Part shown: positions 42,812-48,450 of the stretch, piece after piece | Layout: every line of letters starts with the position of its first letter | How positions within the stretch are numbered: position 1 is the first letter of the stretch | DNA from: Streptomyces boluensis | GTDB lineage: Bacteria; Actinomycetota; Actinomycetes; Streptomycetales; Streptomycetaceae | Direction: 5' to 3' | NCBI RefSeq assembly: GCF_009908195.1 | Contig: NZ_JAAAHS010000012.1 | Span: 1-48,450 of the forward strand | Length of the DNA stretch: 48,450 nt | Program-made: the position numbers and the translations under genes | The notes under the pieces: model-generated | Told to the model about the DNA's origin: nothing | Seen by the model: only the letters and a program-made list of their open reading frames with translations | Database searches by the model: none

Positions 42812-42865
42812 ATGGAGCTCGGCCGCCGCGGCCGACGCCGCCCACCACCTCAGGAGCGATCATGA
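42812..42865 (+). CDS. Possible 17-residue leader peptide coupled to the VOC gene
   Basis: The frame reads MELGRRGRRRPPPQERS. It starts 7 bases after the -10-like TAGCCT, as for a leaderless gene, and its stop overlaps the VOC start as ATGA. The peptide is very basic and proline-rich, with PPP, a sequence prone to stall ribosomes. It may be only chance; no homologue can be checked here. Confidence 0.25.
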   Translation: MELGRRGRRRPPPQERS

Positions 42866-43218
42866 CCGGCACCCCCACCCAGGGCATCAAGACCGTGCTG
42901 CACCCCGTGTCCGACCTGGCCAAGGCCAAGGCGGTGTACGAGGCGCTGCTCGGCGTCGCACCGCAGGCGGACGAGTCGTACTACGTCGGGTTCGACGCCG
43001 CGGGCCAGCACATCGGACTCGTACCGGGCGGAGCGAAGCAGGGTATGACCGCGCCGGTCTCGTACTGGCACGTCCCGGACATCGAGGCGAAGCTCGCCGA
43101 GCTGACCGCCGCCGGGGCCACCCTGCAGGAGCCCGCGCACGAGGTCGGGCCCGGTCGGCGGGTGGCCACCGTTGTCGACCCCGACGGCAATGTCCTCGGA
43201 CTGCTCCAGGACAGCTGA
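42862..43218 (+). CDS. VOC family (glyoxalase/dioxygenase-like) protein
   Basis: This 118-residue protein has the paired beta-alpha-beta-beta-beta modules of the vicinal oxygen chelate superfamily: IKTVLHPVSDLAKAKAVYEALLG, VGFDAAGQHIGLVPG and APVSYWHVPDIEAKLAEL, with RVATVVDPDGNVLGLLQD at the end. Metal ligands can be proposed at H (VLHPVSD), but only a partial set is evident, so it may be a binding protein rather than an enzyme. The ATG follows CAGGAGCG. Confidence 0.87.
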   Translation: MTGTPTQGIKTVLHPVSDLAKAKAVYEALLGVAPQADESYYVGFDAAGQHIGLVPGGAKQGMTAPVSYWHVPDIEAKLAELTAAGATLQEPAHEVGPGRRVATVVDPDGNVLGLLQDS

Positions 43219-43341
43219 GCCCCGCCCGAGCCCACGCAAACGGCAAGAGGGCGCTGCCGCAAGCTGCTTGGATTCACCGCAGGCGATGCCGACGGGGGGC
43301 CGCAGGGTCGGCGCCGTACGGCAGATCGAGAGGGAGACACG

Positions 43342-45738
<2,397 letters not shown>

Positions 45739-45755
45739 GTTTCCCGTACGGGGGC

Positions 45756-45797
45756 GGGGCGTGCGGCTCGGGGCGTGAGGCTCGGGGCGTACCGAGG
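45756..45797 (+). repeat. 14-base tandem repeat after the UvrA-like gene
   Basis: GGGGCGTGCGGCTC (45756), GGGGCGTGAGGCTC (45770) and a partial GGGGCGTACCGAG (45784) follow one another, starting 18 bases after the stop codon. Confidence 0.65.
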
Positions 45798-45840
45798 GGC
45801 GGAACTCCCTTGCCCCGTCCCCGCGTTGGCGACGACCGCC

Positions 45841-45846
45841 TAGGCT
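45841..45846 (+). promoter_or_regulatory. -10 hexamer TAGGCT, putative leaderless promoter
   Basis: TAGGCT lies 6 bases before the ATG at 45853; no ribosome site is present. Confidence 0.45.
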
Positions 45847-45852
45847 CCACCC

Positions 45853-46419
45853 ATGACCGGACCGGTGCTGGTGATCGAGTTGGCCGAGGCGCCCTCCGAC
45901 GCGACGCTGCTCCGGCTCCGCGACGTACTGAAGGAGGCCTCGTCGTCGTTCGGGGAGCTCCGGCGCGGCGAGTACGACCTGTCCGTACGGCCGGAGCGCC
46001 TCGGCATCCCGGACGACGCCGACGCCCAGGGCACCGAGAACTCCCGGCACCGGCCCGTCCGCGTATCCGTGATGGGGCCCGGCATCGGCGACGGGACCGT
46101 GTTCGCGGCGGAGCACGCCTACGACAGCGACGAGCCCGATCCAGAACCCCTCATCGGTTTCACACCGACCCACGCCGTCGATGTCATCGCGTTCTGCGGA
46201 GCCCCGGTCGACCACGTGGTCACCGCGCTCCTGACCGCGGCCGTCATGGACGTGACCGGCGGCATCGCCAACGCCGAACTGCGGGCGGACCAAGCGGAGT
46301 TGGTAGAGGGGCTTCCGGGGCTCGTCGCCACGACGACCACTCCCCGGCCCGCCGCCTACGGCTCAGCCGCGTTCCTCAGGGCGTGGGCGAGCAGGCCCGG
46401 CTTCCGCCTGCTCAACTGA
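45853..46419 (+). CDS. DUF6368-like protein of unknown function
   Basis: This 188-residue soluble protein starts MTGPVLVIELAEAPSDATLLRLRDVL. I associate this start with the Streptomyces family DUF6368, though from memory only. It has alternating strands and helices, including HAVDVIAFCGAPVDHVVTALLTAAVMDVTGGIANAEL and a C-terminal FLRAWASRPGFRLLN. No catalytic motif is seen. The start has a -10 box 6 bases upstream and is probably leaderless. It converges with the SnoaL-like gene, leaving 17 bases between stops. Confidence 0.72.
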   Translation: MTGPVLVIELAEAPSDATLLRLRDVLKEASSSFGELRRGEYDLSVRPERLGIPDDADAQGTENSRHRPVRVSVMGPGIGDGTVFAAEHAYDSDEPDPEPLIGFTPTHAVDVIAFCGAPVDHVVTALLTAAVMDVTGGIANAELRADQAELVEGLPGLVATTTTPRPAAYGSAAFLRAWASRPGFRLLN

Positions 46420-46436
46420 CCACCCCAGCAACGCGA

Positions 46437-46829
46437 TCACACCTCCACCTCCCGGCTGATCCGCTCGAACTGCTCCCCCATCGCCACCGCCAACGCCTGC
46501 GCGGCGGACATCGGGCGGACCATGACCATCAGGTCGTCGACGCGGCCCTGCTCGTCCAGGTGCAGGAAATCGCAGCCGGTGATCTCACGGTCGCCCACCC
46601 GCGCGGTGAACACCAGGGCGTGGTCGCGCTCGTCGGGGCCGCCGATCTCACGTACGTAGCGGAAGTCCTCGAAGACGCGCGAGACGCCGCGCAGGATCGC
46701 CGCCGTGAGGGCCTTGCCGTGGTACGGCCGGAAGGCGACCGGGCTGGTGAAGACGACGTCCTCGGCGAGCAGCGCCTCGATCGCCTCGTGGTCGTCCGCC
46801 TCCACGGCCGTACGGAACGGATGCGTCAC
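46437..46829 (-). CDS. Nuclear transport factor 2 / SnoaL-like protein
   Basis: This 130-residue protein has the cone-shaped NTF2-like fold: VEADDHEAIEALLAEDVVFTSPV, PYHGKALTAAILRGVSRVFEDFRYV, and HALVFTARVGDREITGCDFLHLDEQGRVDDLMVMVRP. It may be a small isomerase, hydrolase or ligand-binding protein; no catalytic Asp/His pair stands out beyond the general fold. GTG 46829 follows AAGGAG. It is divergent from a PadR regulator, its likely controller. Confidence 0.87.
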   Translation of the reverse strand: MTHPFRTAVEADDHEAIEALLAEDVVFTSPVAFRPYHGKALTAAILRGVSRVFEDFRYVREIGGPDERDHALVFTARVGDREITGCDFLHLDEQGRVDDLMVMVRPMSAAQALAVAMGEQFERISREVEV

Positions 46830-46886
46830 CGGGCACTCCTTAGTCAACTTGGTGAATAGGTGCGGGCGACAGTAATCGCATCCTTG

Positions 46887-46899
46887 TATGGTGTCCATA
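46887..46899. promoter_or_regulatory. Inverted repeat TATGG-TGT-CCATA overlapping the padR promoter
   Basis: The 5-base arms are exact. The left arm is part of the -10 box TATGGT (46887-46892), 6 bases before the ATG at 46899. PadR proteins often bind such ATG/CAT-containing repeats over their own promoter, so autorepression is likely. Confidence 0.5.
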
Positions 46900-47486
46900 T
46901 GTCTCTGAAGTACGCGGTCCTGGCCGCCCTCCTGGAGGGCGAGGCCTCCGGCTACGACCTGGCGAAGATCTTCGACGTGTCGGTGTCCAACTTCTGGGCG
47001 GCCACCCCCCAGCAGCTCTACCGCGAGCTGGAGCGCCTGACGGACGACGGCCTCGTCCAGGCCCGCCTCGTCGCGCAGGAACGGCGCCCGAACAAGCGGA
47101 TGTTCACGCTCTCCCCGACCGGCCGTCAGGACCTGGCCGAGTTCACCGCCCGGCAGCCGAAGCCCACCGCCGCCCGCGACGAACTCATGGTCAAGGTCCA
47201 GGCGTTGGACGCGGGCGACCCCACCGCCGTACGCGCCCACATCGAGGAACGCATCCAGTGGGCGCACGGAAAACTCGCCCGGTACGAACGGGTCCGCGCG
47301 CATCTGCTCGGCGACCTCGACGAGGACACGTTCCTGCGCGAGGGCGAGCGCGTCGGCCCGTATCTGACACTGCTGCGCGGCATCTCCTTCGAGGAGGAGA
47401 ACCTGCGCTGGGGCGAGCGGGCCCTGCGCATCCTCGACGGCCGCACCGCCACCACCGACCGCGAGCGGCACGGGGGCACCGCATGA
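46899..47486 (+). CDS. PadR family transcriptional regulator
   Basis: This 195-residue protein has a PadR winged helix at 1-85 (MSLKYAVLAALLEGEASGYDLAKIFD, NFWAATPQQLYRELERLTDDGLV, KRMFTLSPTGRQDL) and a C-terminal helical dimerisation domain (Vir_C-type; FLREGERVGPYLTLLRGISFEEENLRWGERAL). PadR proteins sense phenolics or drugs. It starts at 46899, opposite the SnoaL-like gene, and has a leaderless-type promoter. Its stop overlaps the next gene's start (ATGA), so the GDSL hydrolase is in the same operon. Confidence 0.9.
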   Translation: MSLKYAVLAALLEGEASGYDLAKIFDVSVSNFWAATPQQLYRELERLTDDGLVQARLVAQERRPNKRMFTLSPTGRQDLAEFTARQPKPTAARDELMVKVQALDAGDPTAVRAHIEERIQWAHGKLARYERVRAHLLGDLDEDTFLREGERVGPYLTLLRGISFEEENLRWGERALRILDGRTATTDRERHGGTA

Positions 47487-48277
47487 CCGAGACCCGTTTC
47501 CTCCGCTACGTCGCCCTGGGCGACAGCCAGACCGAGGGCATCGGCGACGGCGACGACCGCACCGGACTTCGCGGCTGGGCCGACCGTCTCGCGGAGCGCC
47601 TCGCGCGGGCGGAACCCGAGGTGCGGTACGCCAACCTGGCCGTACGCGGCCGCCTCGCCGGGCAGGTACGGGCCCAGCAGTTGGCGCCCGCGCTCGCCCT
47701 GCGCCCCGACCTCACCACGGTCGTCGCGGGGGTCAACGACCTGCTGCGGCCGGGCTTCGACGCGGACGAGGTGGCCGCCCAACTGGAGGCGATGTTCGCC
47801 GAGTTGACCGCGTCCGGGGCCCGCGTGGCCACCCTGACCTTCCCCGACGTCGCCCGGATCACGCCGCTCGCGCGCCCGCTCGCCCCGCGCGTGGCAGCCC
47901 TCAACGACCGCATCCGGGACGCGGCGCAGCGCCACGGCGTCGTGGTCGCCGAGACCTCCCACCACGACGTGGTCACCGACCCGCGCCTGTGGAGCCCCGA
48001 CCGTCTGCACGCCAGCGCGCTCGGCCACGACCGGATCGCCGCGGCCGTCGCGCACGCCCTGGGCCTGCCGGGCAGCGACGACGCCTGGACGCATCCGCTG
48101 CCGCCACCGGACGTCCCACGCCCGGCCGGCTTGCGGGCCGCCGCCACCGAGGCACGCTGGGCGGCCGGGTTCCTCGGCCCCTGGATCGGCCGACGCCTCC
48201 TCGGCCGCTCCTCGGGCGACGGCCACGAGGCGAAGCGCCCGCTGCTGACGGCGGTAGGGAGCGCGAGCGTCCCGTAG
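47483..48277 (+). CDS. SGNH/GDSL family hydrolase
   Basis: This 264-residue esterase-like protein has block I ALGDSQTEG with nucleophile S15, block II glycine G55 (AVRGRLAG), block III VAGVND with N84, and block V SPDRLH with D172 and H175, giving the full catalytic set. No signal peptide is present, so it is cytoplasmic. The C-terminal 70 residues extend beyond the fold and are Pro/Arg-rich with LGPWIGRRLLG. The substrate is unknown. The ATG overlaps the PadR stop, so it is translationally coupled and controlled by that regulator. Confidence 0.92.
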   Translation: MTETRFLRYVALGDSQTEGIGDGDDRTGLRGWADRLAERLARAEPEVRYANLAVRGRLAGQVRAQQLAPALALRPDLTTVVAGVNDLLRPGFDADEVAAQLEAMFAELTASGARVATLTFPDVARITPLARPLAPRVAALNDRIRDAAQRHGVVVAETSHHDVVTDPRLWSPDRLHASALGHDRIAAAVAHALGLPGSDDAWTHPLPPPDVPRPAGLRAAATEARWAAGFLGPWIGRRLLGRSSGDGHEAKRPLLTAVGSASVP

Positions 48278-48450
48278 GCCTTCGGTGCCGGGGCGGCCCT
48301 CCCGCTTCAACCAGCTTCAGGGGTACGGCAGTTGGGGGACCCGGCCGACCACTCCGGACCCACTCGCACGTACGCGAACCGGGAGCTGCGAGCCGAGAGC
48401 CGGGAAGTGGGGAACCCCTCCCAGCCGTACGACAGCTCAGCCCCCGACCC

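Noticed and set aside
43243-43262. Small hairpin CGGCA...TGCCG after the VOC gene
   Set aside because: Short arms and ordinary GC content; such stems are expected by chance here.
48278-48450. Right-edge sequence as a possible gene start
   Set aside because: No frame with a domain or ribosome site can be seen before the window ends.

Overview
The window is chromosomal DNA of very high GC content. Almost every codon ends in G or C, and GTG starts are common. The gene families (TerD, DUF6643, RsbW-like ATPase, mycothiol-dependent isomerase, Cds1, peptidase inhibitor I36, deazaflavin-dependent nitroreductase) point to a Streptomyces or a close relative. I see about 46 protein genes, and no tRNA, rRNA, CRISPR array, insertion sequence or phage gene. 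It reads as ordinary chromosome with many small regulator-target pairs rather than a mobile island. All family names come from reading the translations; no search was run.

Layout. 1-3.6 kb: a truncated terD, a long gene-free leader, a DUF6643-like protein, a MOSC protein and an Rv1733c-like membrane protein. 3.8-8.8 kb: a beta-helix protein fused to a CbxX-type AAA ATPase, overlapping tail to tail with a polytopic membrane protein whose hydrolase motifs flank its membrane block. 9-13.2 kb: a DeoR regulator, an SRPBCC protein, cysteine desulfhydrase Cds1, a small protein and an RsbW-like ATPase. 13.3-17 kb: a three-gene overlapping operon (SHOCT protein, ABC ATPase, FtsX permease). 17.2-24.1 kb: two small membrane proteins, a ROK regulator, AlkB, an MDR oxidoreductase divergent from an HxlR regulator, an MFS transporter and a mycothiol-dependent isomerase. 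24.2-27.7 kb: a NarL-type two-component system and a TetR regulator divergent from a nitroreductase. 27.7-33.1 kb: a geranylgeranyl-reductase-like flavoprotein, an M20 dipeptidase, an SMI1/KNR4 protein, a kinase-Nudix fusion and a DinB protein. 33.2-36.8 kb: a coupled pair of a P-loop ATPase and a membrane-tethered periplasmic-binding-protein-like receptor. 37-41.3 kb: an I36 inhibitor, a fused glycine/sarcosine plus dimethylglycine methyltransferase (glycine betaine synthesis), a STAS protein and a Cys-cluster/pentapeptide protein. 41.4-48.3 kb: an ArsR-SRPBCC fusion, a small membrane protein, a VOC protein, a short UvrA paralogue, a DUF6368-like protein, a SnoaL-like protein divergent from a PadR regulator, and a GDSL hydrolase coupled to PadR.

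Cross-cutting signals. At least ten genes have a -10-like NANNNT hexamer 6 to 8 bases before the start codon and no clear Shine-Dalgarno, which predicts leaderless mRNAs. Short tandem repeats sit at or just beyond the 3' ends of seven genes. Several regulator genes carry clear inverted repeats next to them; the best are five GAGC-N3-GCTC sites between the TetR gene and its divergent neighbour, an 8-2-8 repeat touching the -10 box of the ArsR fusion, and an 11-bp-arm repeat before the MFS gene. The least familiar system is the ATPase/receptor pair at 33.2-36.8 kb.
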